Assembly (NCBI GenBank): GCA_013287135.1
Contig: JABDEK010000014.1
Span: 1 to 64,000, forward strand
Origin: Acidobacteriota bacterium
GTDB lineage: Bacteria; Acidobacteriota; Terriglobia; Acidiferrales; UBA7541
Length of the DNA stretch: 64,000 bases
Direction of reading: 5' to 3'
Part shown: positions 37,575-47,235 of the stretch, piece after piece
Position numbering within the stretch: position 1 is the stretch's first letter
Layout: each line of letters opens with the position of its first letter
The notes under the pieces: model-generated
Told to the model about the DNA's origin: nothing
Databases searched by the model: none
What the model saw: only the letters and a program-made list of their open reading frames with translations
Made by a program: the position numbers and the translations under genes

Positions 37575-37949
37575 CTACGTTTGGGGGTCGAAGGCTTCTG
37601 GTCCTAATACTTGGCGGACCTCCGTCTCGCCCTCCCATCCCGGCCAGTACTTCTTGTGAAGCTCCATGAACTGCTTCGCGCCTTCGATTGCTTCTTCTTT
37701 CGATTTCAACTCGAACATCGCGAAGCCGCCGACGACTTCTTTGGACTCGGTGAAAGGTCCGTCGATCGCGGTTACCTGACCGCGAGAAAGCCGCACGCAA
37801 GTACTTTTCGCAATCGGGGACAGGCCGCCGCTTTGGAGCATCGTGCCGGATTTGGCCGCCTCTTCGCCGAGCTTGGCCATCGCGTCCAAAAAGTCCTTGG
37901 GGGGAGGACCGGGGTTTTCGCCGTGCTTGACCAACATTAGGAATCGCAT
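37575..37949 (-). CDS. YciI/DGPF-domain protein
   Basis: MRFLMLVKHGENPGPPP...TAIDGPFTESKEVVGGFAMFE contains the DGPF motif. Confidence 0.93.
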   Translation of the reverse strand: MRFLMLVKHGENPGPPPKDFLDAMAKLGEEAAKSGTMLQSGGLSPIAKSTCVRLSRGQVTAIDGPFTESKEVVGGFAMFELKSKEEAIEGAKQFMELHKKYWPGWEGETEVRQVLGPEAFDPQT

Positions 37950-38021
37950 TGTTATGTCTCCATTCTGATTAGGATTGTGAGCCCGGCCGCCGGCCGGACC
38001 TCGACCGGCTGAACCCGCGCT

Positions 38022-38414
38022 CTACTTACACGTCGAACCAGGAACAGCAAAATCGACAGGATGTGCAGCAATTTTTTGGCAAGGTTCTTTGGTTTCGCCT
38101 ATCTGACTATGACGCAAAAATACGGTTCCTCCGATAACGACCAGCACGGGCCAGAACGATATTAGTATGTGATACAGGTCCCGCAAAAACTGCTGGTGAT
38201 CGAAAAAATAGGCCTGTAAGGCGTGCGAGGCCGCCAAGCCGACTGCGATCAGTACCCCTAGGGTGTTTGCCGCCCCGGCGGAAATGCCAAGGAGACGGCT
38301 CAACTGAGCAGCGGCCTCAGCCAGATGGTTATACAGAAGGAAGGTTCCGAGGCCAATGAGCGCCAAACCCGCGATGGATTTTAGATTCCGAAAGAGCTTT
38401 TGCTGCTTTGCCAT
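38022..38414 (-). CDS. Small membrane protein, hypothetical
   Basis: Hydrophobic segments IAGLALIGLGTFLLYNHL, LISFWPVLVVIGGTVFL; intact ORF. Confidence 0.65.
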   Translation of the reverse strand: MAKQQKLFRNLKSIAGLALIGLGTFLLYNHLAEAAAQLSRLLGISAGAANTLGVLIAVGLAASHALQAYFFDHQQFLRDLYHILISFWPVLVVIGGTVFLRHSQIGETKEPCQKIAAHPVDFAVPGSTCK

Positions 38415-38568
38415 AACCGCCTCCTAACGTGTACTTCTTCCTCTACTTGAACGTCGAACGAGAGGGTGCGTAATCGACAGGTATAGAATTTTCCTAAAGA
38501 GTTGTGTGGCGGAAGCGCCGTGCCCAACCGCGAACCGAGCCGGTTCCGAATAACTGCCGTATGCTGCT

Positions 38569-41418
38569 CTATTCGAGTTGGTGGAGGCGGTCTAGGAGCT
38601 TTTGATGTTCGATCTGGCGGGATGCCAGGGTGGCGCGGAGGTCTTCGACGATTTTGGCGGGGGCTTTGCTGATGAAGGTTTCGTCGGCCAGGCGGCTTTG
38701 TTTAGAGGCGATGTCTTTTGCCAGACGGTCGATTTCTTTTCGCAGGCGCGCAATCTCGACGTCTTTGTCGATAGCGTCACCGTATGCAATGCGCAGGTCG
38801 AATTGCGACGTGGAACGGACGGCTGCGCCCGCGCCATCCAGGCGGTTGGACGAAATATTCAGGGCGGAGAGCGTAGCCAGGCGCGCGAGCGGTTCGGCAT
38901 TCTGTTCCGCGAGCTTGCGGATTGCGGAATCGCTGCTTGAAAAGTCAGCGGGAATCTTGCGTTTCTGATCGATCTTCATTTCGGAGCGAATGTTACGCGC
39001 GGCAGTGATGATTTCCTGCAAGCTTGCGAATTCTTTTTCGGCTGGCGCGTCGATCCAGTTCGAGCGGGGCTCGGGGAATTTGTCGAGCGCAATGGAACGA
39101 GCGCCCTCTGGTTGCGGCAAGCGGTGCCACAATTCTTCGGTGAGAAAAGGCATGATGGGATGCAACAGGCGCAGAGCTGCTTCCAGTGCGGCGAAAATAT
39201 TGCGCCACGCAGCAACCGCGACTGCGCGATCAGGCGATGCGAGCTGCGGCTTGACCCACTCGATGTACCAATCGCAGAAATCCCCCCAGAAAAATTGATA
39301 AATCGCCTGCGACGCTTCGTGGAAACGAAAATCCTGCAATGCGCGGCTGGCTTGTTCCGACACCGCGGCGAGTCGAGCGAAAATCCAGCGGTGAATGAGG
39401 CCGTCTTCGCCGGGGATCGCGTAGGGCGCTTTTGCACGAATTTCTGGCGCGGCTAGTTCTTCCAGCGTGATTCCGGCCGCGGCTTCGGCCTTCTCGAGAT
39501 TCACGAACAGGAAGCGGGCGGCATTCCAAATTTTGTTGGCGAAGGCGCGAGCGCCCAGGATGCGGTCTTCGCTCAAAATAATGTCGGTGCCGGGGGCGGC
39601 CATGCTCGCCAGCATGTAGCGCAAGGCGTCGGTGCCGAATTTCTGAGTCAATTCCAGCGGATCGACTCCGGTGCCTTTGGTTTTGGACATCTTTGCGCCT
39701 TCGGCCGTGCGGACGAGAGAATGGAGATAGAGGCGGCGAAAGGGAATTGTGGATGCAGGATCGTTCGCACTTTTCAGAGATGCGGAAGATGGTGTCTCTT
39801 TTTTCTGTGGGACAGCACTAGCGTCGGAGACTTCCGCGGGTTCGAAGCGATTTCCGCTCAGTGGAAGGCTCATCATGATCATGCGCGCGTCCCAGAAAAA
39901 TAAAATGTCGTAGCCGCTGATCAAAAGGCTGGTGGGGTAATAAGTGCGCAGGTCATCGGTGTCGTCGGGCCAGCCGAGCGTGGAAAAGGGCCAGAGGCCG
40001 GAGCTGAACCAAGTGTCGAGGACGTCTTTGTCTTGCGTAAGTTTCCCGCCGCCGCACTTGGGACATTTTGTGGGGACGCCTGCGGCGCGCGCGTGGCCTT
40101 CCACAATTTCCACGCGCGAATCCAGGGCGGGAACCATTTCTTTGCAGTCGGCGCAATGCCATATGGGGATGCGATGGCCCCACCACAGCTGGCGCGAGAT
40201 GCACCAGTCGCGAATATTTTCGAACCATTGCAGCAAAATCGCGCGCTGATTGTCGGGGACAACTTCAATCAATCCGTCCAGAACAACTTTTGCGGCAGGC
40301 TCGGCGAGCGGCTTCATTTTCATGAACCATTGCGTGGAAACGCGCGGCTCGACGATTGCTTTGCAACGGTCGCAGGTGCCCACGGAATGAGTGTGCTCGG
40401 TAACTTTTTCCAGCAGGCCCAATTTTTCCAGGTCGGCGATAATTCGCGCGCGCGCCACGAAACGTTCCAGGCCAGCGTAGGGGCCGGCGGCTTCGTTCAT
40501 GTGCGCGTCGTCGGTCATCACGTCAATTTGGGGAAGATTGTGGCGCTTGCCCATCTCGAAGTCGTTGGGATCGTGCGCTGGAGTGATTTTCACCGCGCCG
40601 GTGCCGAATGCGCGATCGACGGAGGCGTCGGCGATGATGGGAATCTCGCGATGCATCAGCGGCAGCAAGACTTTTTTGGCGATTAAGTGCTGGTAGCGCT
40701 CGTCGTCAGGATGCACGGCGACGGCAGTATCGCCCAACATCGTCTCGGGGCGCGTGGTGGCGACGATGAGATGCTCTTTTGTTCCGGCGACGGGATAGCG
40801 GATGTACCACAAATTACCGACGCGCTCGTTGTGAACCACTTCGAGGTCGCTGATGGCGGTGAGGCAACGCGGACACCAGTTGACCATGTAGCGTCCGCGA
40901 TAAATCAGACCGTCGCGGTAGAGGCGCAAGAAAGCTTCGAGCACCGCGCGATAGAGCGCAGGCTCCAGAGTGAAACGCTCGCGCGTCCAATCGCAGGATG
41001 CGCCGAGGCGAATCATTTGTTCCTTGATCACGCCGCCGCTTTCCGCTTTCCATTTCCAGACGCGGCGCTCGAATTCTTCGCGGCCGAGATCCTGGCGCTT
41101 GATGCCTTCTTTGGCGAGCATGCGTTCGACAACGAACTGCGTGGCGATCCCGGCGTGGTCCATGCCGGGGAGCCACAGCGTGCGTTCGCCGCGCATGCGA
41201 TGCCAACGAACGAGCGTGTCAATTTGCGTGTGCTCGAGCATGTGGCCGATGTGTATCGAGCCAGTAACGTTGGGCGGAGGAAGAGCGATGGAGAATGTGC
41301 GGCCGCTGCCATCGCCGGAATTTTCAGCGCGACATAATTTTTCGTCGAACCAGGTTTTGGCCCAGCGCTGTTCAATTTCCTGCGGCTCGTAGGCTTTTGG
41401 TATTTCTCTCGGCATCAT
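38569..41418 (-). CDS. valS: Valine--tRNA ligase
   Basis: PPPNVTGSIHIGHMLEHTQIDTLVRWHRMRG, KMSKTKGTGVDP, C-terminal coiled coil. Confidence 0.98.
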   Translation of the reverse strand: MMPREIPKAYEPQEIEQRWAKTWFDEKLCRAENSGDGSGRTFSIALPPPNVTGSIHIGHMLEHTQIDTLVRWHRMRGERTLWLPGMDHAGIATQFVVERMLAKEGIKRQDLGREEFERRVWKWKAESGGVIKEQMIRLGASCDWTRERFTLEPALYRAVLEAFLRLYRDGLIYRGRYMVNWCPRCLTAISDLEVVHNERVGNLWYIRYPVAGTKEHLIVATTRPETMLGDTAVAVHPDDERYQHLIAKKVLLPLMHREIPIIADASVDRAFGTGAVKITPAHDPNDFEMGKRHNLPQIDVMTDDAHMNEAAGPYAGLERFVARARIIADLEKLGLLEKVTEHTHSVGTCDRCKAIVEPRVSTQWFMKMKPLAEPAAKVVLDGLIEVVPDNQRAILLQWFENIRDWCISRQLWWGHRIPIWHCADCKEMVPALDSRVEIVEGHARAAGVPTKCPKCGGGKLTQDKDVLDTWFSSGLWPFSTLGWPDDTDDLRTYYPTSLLISGYDILFFWDARMIMMSLPLSGNRFEPAEVSDASAVPQKKETPSSASLKSANDPASTIPFRRLYLHSLVRTAEGAKMSKTKGTGVDPLELTQKFGTDALRYMLASMAAPGTDIILSEDRILGARAFANKIWNAARFLFVNLEKAEAAAGITLEELAAPEIRAKAPYAIPGEDGLIHRWIFARLAAVSEQASRALQDFRFHEASQAIYQFFWGDFCDWYIEWVKPQLASPDRAVAVAAWRNIFAALEAALRLLHPIMPFLTEELWHRLPQPEGARSIALDKFPEPRSNWIDAPAEKEFASLQEIITAARNIRSEMKIDQKRKIPADFSSSDSAIRKLAEQNAEPLARLATLSALNISSNRLDGAGAAVRSTSQFDLRIAYGDAIDKDVEIARLRKEIDRLAKDIASKQSRLADETFISKAPAKIVEDLRATLASRQIEHQKLLDRLHQLE

Positions 41419-41637
41419 TTCCCCAAACTAAACGCGCGGCGGCGGTTTCCGTACGCCACACACGCTTTAAAAACGAGACTACTGACGGCGTGCTGTGCGT
41501 CGCGCAAAGAATCCATCAATCTTAGGGGCGGATGCGCTGCGCGTCAAATCGTCGCCGGTGTTGAGTTGCGCCACGGTTTTGCTGTGGTCAACGGCGATGT
41601 TACGATTCCAACTCCCGAAAACGGGAGACGAGGGCAC

Positions 41638-42924
41638 ATGGAAAAGAAGAATTTCCTGTTCGTATCTTTGACCGGGCTGATCGGTGACATCGCCTGGCAA
41701 ATTGCGAAAGAGGGTCACGAGGTCCGCTATTTTATTGCCGATAAAAAAGAGCGCGATATCGCGGACGGATTCGTGGCCAAGTCGAAAGATTGGGAGAAAG
41801 ACAAGGAGTGGGCGGACATTATCGTGTTCGACGACACGCTGGGGCAGGGCGAGAAGGCCCAGGCGCTGCGCAAGGAAGGAAAAATCGTAATTGGCGGCAC
41901 CGCTTACAGCGACAAGCTCGAAGACGACCGCTCGTTTGGGCAGGAAGAACTGAAAAAGGCCGGCGTGAACATTATTCCCTACGGCGAGTTTGAATCGTTC
42001 GATGACGCGATCGAGCACGTCACGCAGAATCCCGGCCGCTACGTGATCAAGCCAAGCGGCGAAGCGCAGAATATTAAGCGGCGGCTGTTCGTTGGCGAAG
42101 AAGACGACGGGCAAGACGTGATACGAATGCTCGAAGCTTACAAGAAGGCGTTCGCCGACGAGATCAAAGTGTTTCAGTTGCAGCGGCGCATGATTGGAGT
42201 AGAGGTGGCTGTCGGAGCTTTTTTCAACGGCAAGAGCTACATATATCCAGTGAATATTAATTTCGAGCACAAGAAACTTTTTCCGGGAGATATTGGTCCA
42301 CCGACGGGTGAAATGGGGACGTCCATGTTTTGGACTGGGCCGAACCAATTGTTCAATGAGACGCTTCTGAAAATGGGGCCCAAACTCGCCGAAGAGGGCT
42401 ATGTGGGCTACATCGATGTGAATTGCATCGTGAATAACAACGGCATTTATCCGCTGGAGTTCACCGCGCGGTTTGGCTATCCGACCATTAGCATTCAGCA
42501 AGCCGGGATGATCACGCCGATTGGTCAGTTCTTTTGGGATTTGGCGAACGGACTGGACCCCAAGCTGAAAGTTCGCAGCGGATTTCAGATTGGCGTGCGG
42601 ATCGTGGTACCGCCGTTTCCGTTTGACGACGATGAGACTTTCGAAGCTTTCTCCAAAAATTCCGCAATTGTGTTCAAGAAGCCGCCTGCGGATGAAACGC
42701 ATATTGAGGACGTAAAGCAGCTCAACGGCCAGTGGCTTATCGCGGGAACTTCCGGCGTGATCCTGATCATCGTGGGGACCGGGCAAACCATGAAACAGGC
42801 GAAAGCGCAGGTGTACTCGCGCATTAAAAATGTTTTGATTCCGAATATGTACTACCGCACGGACATCGGCGACCGTTGGGAAGAAGACAGCGACCGGTTG
42901 CACAACTGGGGCTACTTGCGGTAG
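41638..42924 (+). CDS. ATP-grasp ligase, phosphoribosylamine-glycine ligase (PurD)-like
   Basis: GRYVIKPSGEAQNIKRRLFVGEEDDG, VEVAVGAFFNGKSYIYPVNINFEHKKLFPGDIGPPTGEMGTS, PLEFTARFGYPTI; ATG 41638. Confidence 0.8.
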   Translation: MEKKNFLFVSLTGLIGDIAWQIAKEGHEVRYFIADKKERDIADGFVAKSKDWEKDKEWADIIVFDDTLGQGEKAQALRKEGKIVIGGTAYSDKLEDDRSFGQEELKKAGVNIIPYGEFESFDDAIEHVTQNPGRYVIKPSGEAQNIKRRLFVGEEDDGQDVIRMLEAYKKAFADEIKVFQLQRRMIGVEVAVGAFFNGKSYIYPVNINFEHKKLFPGDIGPPTGEMGTSMFWTGPNQLFNETLLKMGPKLAEEGYVGYIDVNCIVNNNGIYPLEFTARFGYPTISIQQAGMITPIGQFFWDLANGLDPKLKVRSGFQIGVRIVVPPFPFDDDETFEAFSKNSAIVFKKPPADETHIEDVKQLNGQWLIAGTSGVILIIVGTGQTMKQAKAQVYSRIKNVLIPNMYYRTDIGDRWEEDSDRLHNWGYLR

Positions 42925-43138
42925 CGGAACTTAGTTCCTTGCGGTAAGGGCCAAATTAGAATTGTTTCTTCAGCTTGCGCACATTGGGTTGCAACGAATT
43001 CGTTTCCGACAGATAATCTTTTTGCCCAGTCCGACGCGTTTTGCTCTCGCGTCAAGAAATCTTTTTGCAAAATGTGATGCTCCGTTTTCACACAAAAACC
43101 TTTCACATTCGGGTCCGGCCTAAAACAAGGAGGCGTCC

Positions 43139-43609
43139 TTGATTTCATTCACTGTTAATGGCAAGCCAGTTAGCGTGGAGGATCCGCCATCCACTCCGCT
43201 GCTGTGGGTCATTCGAGATTCGCTAAACCTTACCGGGACGAAGTTTGGCTGCGGGATGGCGCTCTGCGGCGCTTGCACCGTCCACATCGACGGGCAAGCC
43301 GTGCGCTCGTGCGTGGCTCCCGTTTCGCGCGCGGAAGGGAAGAAAGTTACGACCATTGAAGGAATTTCCCCCGACCTTACGCATCCGCTGCAACAGGCTT
43401 GGATTGAAATTGACGTTCCGCAATGCGGCTACTGCCAGTCGGGGCAGATCATGAGCGCAGCGGTTCTCTTGGCGGAAAAGGCTGCGCCTACCGATGAGGA
43501 CATTGACGAAGCCATGTCCGGAAATATTTGCCGCTGTGGCACATATCCGCGCATCCGGCGCGCCATTCATCGCGCAGCGGAAATCAAAGCGCAGAAAGGT
43601 GCGAAATGA
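43139..43609 (+). CDS. iorA: (2Fe-2S)-binding subunit of xanthine dehydrogenase-family / isoquinoline 1-oxidoreductase
   Basis: [20 protein letters not shown] and [12 protein letters not shown]...[12 protein letters not shown] clusters; TTG start after AAGGAGG. Confidence 0.93.
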   Translation: MISFTVNGKPVSVEDPPSTPLLWVIRDSLNLTGTKFGCGMALCGACTVHIDGQAVRSCVAPVSRAEGKKVTTIEGISPDLTHPLQQAWIEIDVPQCGYCQSGQIMSAAVLLAEKAAPTDEDIDEAMSGNICRCGTYPRIRRAIHRAAEIKAQKGAK

Positions 43610-45771
43610 CGGTCGCTACGCGAATGAAGCGGCGCGATTTCTTGAAGACGGGAGCGGCACTCAGCGGCGGCTTGCTCTTGAATCTTTATGTGCCCGACTG
43701 GGCGCCTGCGCGCGCGGCCCAAGCATCGAGCAAGCCGGTTGCCTTGAACGCGTTCGTACATATCAGCAGCGATGATTGGGTGACGGTAATCTCGAACCAT
43801 TCGGAGATGGGGCAGGGAATTTATACTTCGCTGCCGATGTTGATCGCGGAAGAACTGGAAGCTGACTGGAGCAAAATTCGCGTGGAATCATCGCCTGTGG
43901 CTGCGGTCTATAACCACACTGTATTCGGCATCATGATGACTGGCGGCAGCACGACGACGAATTCCGAGTACGATCGTTTTCGAAAAATGGGCGCAATGGC
44001 TCGCGTAATGTTGATTGACGCCGCGGCGCAAGGTTGGGGCGTGGACTCAGGAACCTGCCACGCGGAAAAAGGGTACGTGCTTCACGCTGCGAGCAAACGT
44101 CGCGCGTCGTTCGGCAGCCTCGCCGAGGCGGCTTCAAAAATAGAGCCTCCCAAAGATGTTGTGCTGAAGGATCCCAAAGACTTCACGATAATAGGCAAGC
44201 CCAAGCACCGGCTGGACACTCCTTCGAAAACAAATGGCGCCGCGCAATTTGGACTGGACGTTTATATTCCGGGCCTGCTGACCGCGGTGGTGGCGCGCGC
44301 ACCGGTTTTTGGCGGGAAGGTTACGAGTTTTAACGCCGACAAAGCAAAAGCCGTTCCCGGCGTTGTAAATGTTCTGGAAGTGCCGTCGGGCGTGGCTGTG
44401 ATCGCCAAAGGTTTTTGGCCGGCGAAGCTTGGGCGTGAGAAGCTCGACATTATTTGGGAGGAAGGTCCGGGCGCGCAAATCTCTACGGTGGCGATGCGCG
44501 AGCAGTTCGCGGCGCTGTCGAAGACGCCTGGCGCGGTGGCGAAAAAAGTGGGCGATCCCTCCGGAGCGCTTGCGGGAGCCGCAAAAACAATTACGGCGGA
44601 GTTCGAAGTGCCTTATCTTTCGCATTCCATGATGGAGCCGCTGAACACGGTGGTGGATTTGCACGAAGATCACTGTGAGATCTGGAGCGGCACACAATTT
44701 CAAACTGGCGATCGAGCTGCGGCTGCCAGAGTGGCGGGTCTGAAGCCGGAGCAGGTGGACATCCACACCACGCTGCTGGGTGGAGGATTTGGACGCCGCG
44801 CGAATCCTGCATCCGATTTCGTCACCGAGGCTGTGCAGGTGGCGAAAGTTGCGAAGGCTCCGGTGAAAGTTGTGTGGACGCGCGAAGATGACATTCGCGG
44901 CGGCTGGTATCGTCCGATGTGGTACGACCATTTCGAGGCTGGCGTGGATGCCAGCGGAAATCCGGTGGCGTGGAAGCACACTATTGTGGGGCAATCGATT
45001 TTCGACGGCACGATGTTCGCCAGCTTCGGAATTAAGGACGGTATAGATTCTGCTTCAGTGGAAGGTGCTGCAGATATTATTTACACCATTCCAAATATTC
45101 AGGTGGACTTGCACAGTCCCAAGAACGAAGTGCCGGTGCAGTGGTGGCGCTCGGTGGGCCATTCGCACACGGGATTTTCGGTGGAAGCGTTTTTCGATGA
45201 AGTGGCGCACGCGGGCGGCAAAGACCCGTACCAGTTACGCCGCAGCCTTTTGGCTGGGCAGCCGAGGATGCTCGCGGTGCTGGACCTGGTCGCAGAAAAA
45301 GCGCATTGGAACGGGCCGCTTCCCGCGGGGCACGCGCGCGGTATCGCCACGCACTTTTCCTTCGATAGTTATGTGGCGCAGGTCGCCGAAGTCTCTGTGA
45401 CGAAGGACGGCGCTGTGCGAGTGCATCGCATCGTGGCCGCCGTGGATTGCGGGCGCACGGTGAATCCGGATACGGTGAAGGCGCAACTCGAAGGCGGCAT
45501 CATTTTTGGATTGACCGCGGCCTTGAAAACGGAAATTACTTTGGATAAAGGGCGCGTGCAGCAGCGGAATTTCCACGACTATCCGATGGTGCGCATGTTT
45601 GAGTCGCCGGAAATCGAAGTTTACATCGTTCCCAGCACGGAGCACCCCACCGGTGTAGGCGAGCCAGGAGTGCCGCCGGTTGCGCCAGCCGTAGCCAATG
45701 CGATTTTTGCTGCTACCGGCAAACGAGTGCGTCGCCTGCCGATTAAGCCAGAAGATTTGCGTTCTGCGTGA
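43606..45771 (+). CDS. iorB: Molybdopterin-binding (isoquinoline 1-oxidoreductase beta-type) subunit, Tat-exported
   Basis: Twin-arginine [61 protein letters not shown]; overlaps iorA stop by 4 nt. Confidence 0.93.
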   Translation: MTVATRMKRRDFLKTGAALSGGLLLNLYVPDWAPARAAQASSKPVALNAFVHISSDDWVTVISNHSEMGQGIYTSLPMLIAEELEADWSKIRVESSPVAAVYNHTVFGIMMTGGSTTTNSEYDRFRKMGAMARVMLIDAAAQGWGVDSGTCHAEKGYVLHAASKRRASFGSLAEAASKIEPPKDVVLKDPKDFTIIGKPKHRLDTPSKTNGAAQFGLDVYIPGLLTAVVARAPVFGGKVTSFNADKAKAVPGVVNVLEVPSGVAVIAKGFWPAKLGREKLDIIWEEGPGAQISTVAMREQFAALSKTPGAVAKKVGDPSGALAGAAKTITAEFEVPYLSHSMMEPLNTVVDLHEDHCEIWSGTQFQTGDRAAAARVAGLKPEQVDIHTTLLGGGFGRRANPASDFVTEAVQVAKVAKAPVKVVWTREDDIRGGWYRPMWYDHFEAGVDASGNPVAWKHTIVGQSIFDGTMFASFGIKDGIDSASVEGAADIIYTIPNIQVDLHSPKNEVPVQWWRSVGHSHTGFSVEAFFDEVAHAGGKDPYQLRRSLLAGQPRMLAVLDLVAEKAHWNGPLPAGHARGIATHFSFDSYVAQVAEVSVTKDGAVRVHRIVAAVDCGRTVNPDTVKAQLEGGIIFGLTAALKTEITLDKGRVQQRNFHDYPMVRMFESPEIEVYIVPSTEHPTGVGEPGVPPVAPAVANAIFAATGKRVRRLPIKPEDLRSA

Positions 45772-45792
45772 GATCTATTACGGGGACCTGAG

Positions 45793-46470
45793 ATGGCGAA
45801 AAAAATAAAGCGGGGTGTTGTCGCGGGACTCTTTTTAGTCGGATTGGCCGGAGTGAGTGTTTCGGTTTGGTCCCAGCAATCCTCGTTTGCGAATACTGCT
45901 GGCACGTCGGCGAAGGCGCGTGCGTTCAGGGCAGGGAATTCGTCTGGTGCATCTGCTAGCGCAACCGCTTCGCCGGACGCGGATGCTGCGGCCGCGAAGG
46001 CCGCGTTTGAACGCGCCTACCCCGTCTTTGTTTCTCCCCGCTGCCAGAATTGTCATCCGGCGGGTGACGCGCCTCTGCAAGGTGACGACAGCCACGTGCA
46101 CGCGCAATACGTGAAGCGCGGGCCTGATGGCCACGGCTTGTATGGAATGACGTGCCACACGTGTCATCAGGATGCGAATATTCCGGGAGCGAATATGCCG
46201 CCGGGAAATCCGAAGTGGGGTTTGCCGCCTGCGAAAACGAAGATGGTTTTTGTGGGGAAGACTGCGGGCGAGCTTTGCCGCCAACTAAAAGATCCCAAAC
46301 TGAATGGCGGGCGCACAATCGCGCAGATTATTACGCACGTTTCTTCAGACGATCTTGTTGGCTGGGGTTGGAATCCTGGCGACGGGCGCACCTTGCCACC
46401 GTTGAGCCGTCCAGATTTTGCGGCCGCGATGCAGGAGTGGGCGAATGATGCAGCCGCTTGCCCGGATTAG
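45793..46470 (+). CDS. Secreted di-heme c-type cytochrome-like protein downstream of iorAB
   Basis: Signal peptide; CQNCH and CHTCH motifs. Confidence 0.85.
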   Translation: MAKKIKRGVVAGLFLVGLAGVSVSVWSQQSSFANTAGTSAKARAFRAGNSSGASASATASPDADAAAAKAAFERAYPVFVSPRCQNCHPAGDAPLQGDDSHVHAQYVKRGPDGHGLYGMTCHTCHQDANIPGANMPPGNPKWGLPPAKTKMVFVGKTAGELCRQLKDPKLNGGRTIAQIITHVSSDDLVGWGWNPGDGRTLPPLSRPDFAAAMQEWANDAAACPD

Positions 46471-46659
46471 CCTCCTCGCCGCATCCGAAACTTCTGCAAG
46501 GGTCGGTATCCGATCTCGGTCTTCTTAAACTTATCTGAGCGTATGTTTCGATTCCTCTTCGCTTGACACAGCGGAGGCGACCCGCCAGTATTCATCGTTT
46601 ATTAAACTTCAATAAAACGGCGCCTCCTACACAACAGGGGAAACCAAGGCGCGTGGGAT

Positions 46660-47156
46660 TCCGCTCGGGATGACGAGTTGGGGTGGAGCGCCGAACCGGA
46701 CGTGCTCTACCCGGGCCTGTTGTCCTTTTACCTGTCCGTTTCCAATGTGTACGACACTTACGCACAAAGATGGCTGGCGAATATCTTGGGCGCGAACTCG
46801 TGGAGATCGTCCTTCATCGTTGGCGACCGCAGCACTTTTCAGAACTGCATTCAGCACCAGGTGGCAAACCTAGCCGGAGCGCTGAACGGAACTTCGGGCG
46901 GCACTCCGGTTCTTTAGGGAGCGTCAACAGAGGGCCCGGCCGGTTACTCGAGCTCCGGGTTTTTAGCCGGTGTCCGGCGGGAGGAGTGGACACCTTCAAG
47001 ATTTTCAACGGGAACAATGGGAAGTTCGATGCGTCACAAGTAGCAGTGTACAAAGATAACGTGCAGTCGTTTAGCACCACCGAGCCGGGGATCGACTTGA
47101 CGGCTACTTCATTTTTGATGTGGTCGTGGAGACTGGCAGGGCGCCCAAGCTTCTAG
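46660..47156 (+). pseudogene. GH9-type endoglucanase C-terminal relic, 5'-truncated, with in-frame stop and frameshift
   Basis: WLANILGANSWRSSFIVGDRSTFQNCIQHQVANLAGALNGTSGGTPVL*GASTEGPAG then, in another frame, VDTFKIFNGNNGKFDASQVAVYKDNVQSFSTTEPGIDLTATSFLMWSW. Confidence 0.75.
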
Positions 47157-47235
47157 AAAATCGGATGGATAAAAATCCGCAAAAAAGTGGGGAACTAAAT
47201 GCGTGGATATAACCGTGTTGCGTTTTACCTAGGGC

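Noticed and set aside
41479-42903. 474-aa minus-strand ORF
   Set aside because: Fully antisense to the ATP-grasp gene; His/Arg-rich, no recognisable motifs; shadow ORF of GC-rich coding DNA.
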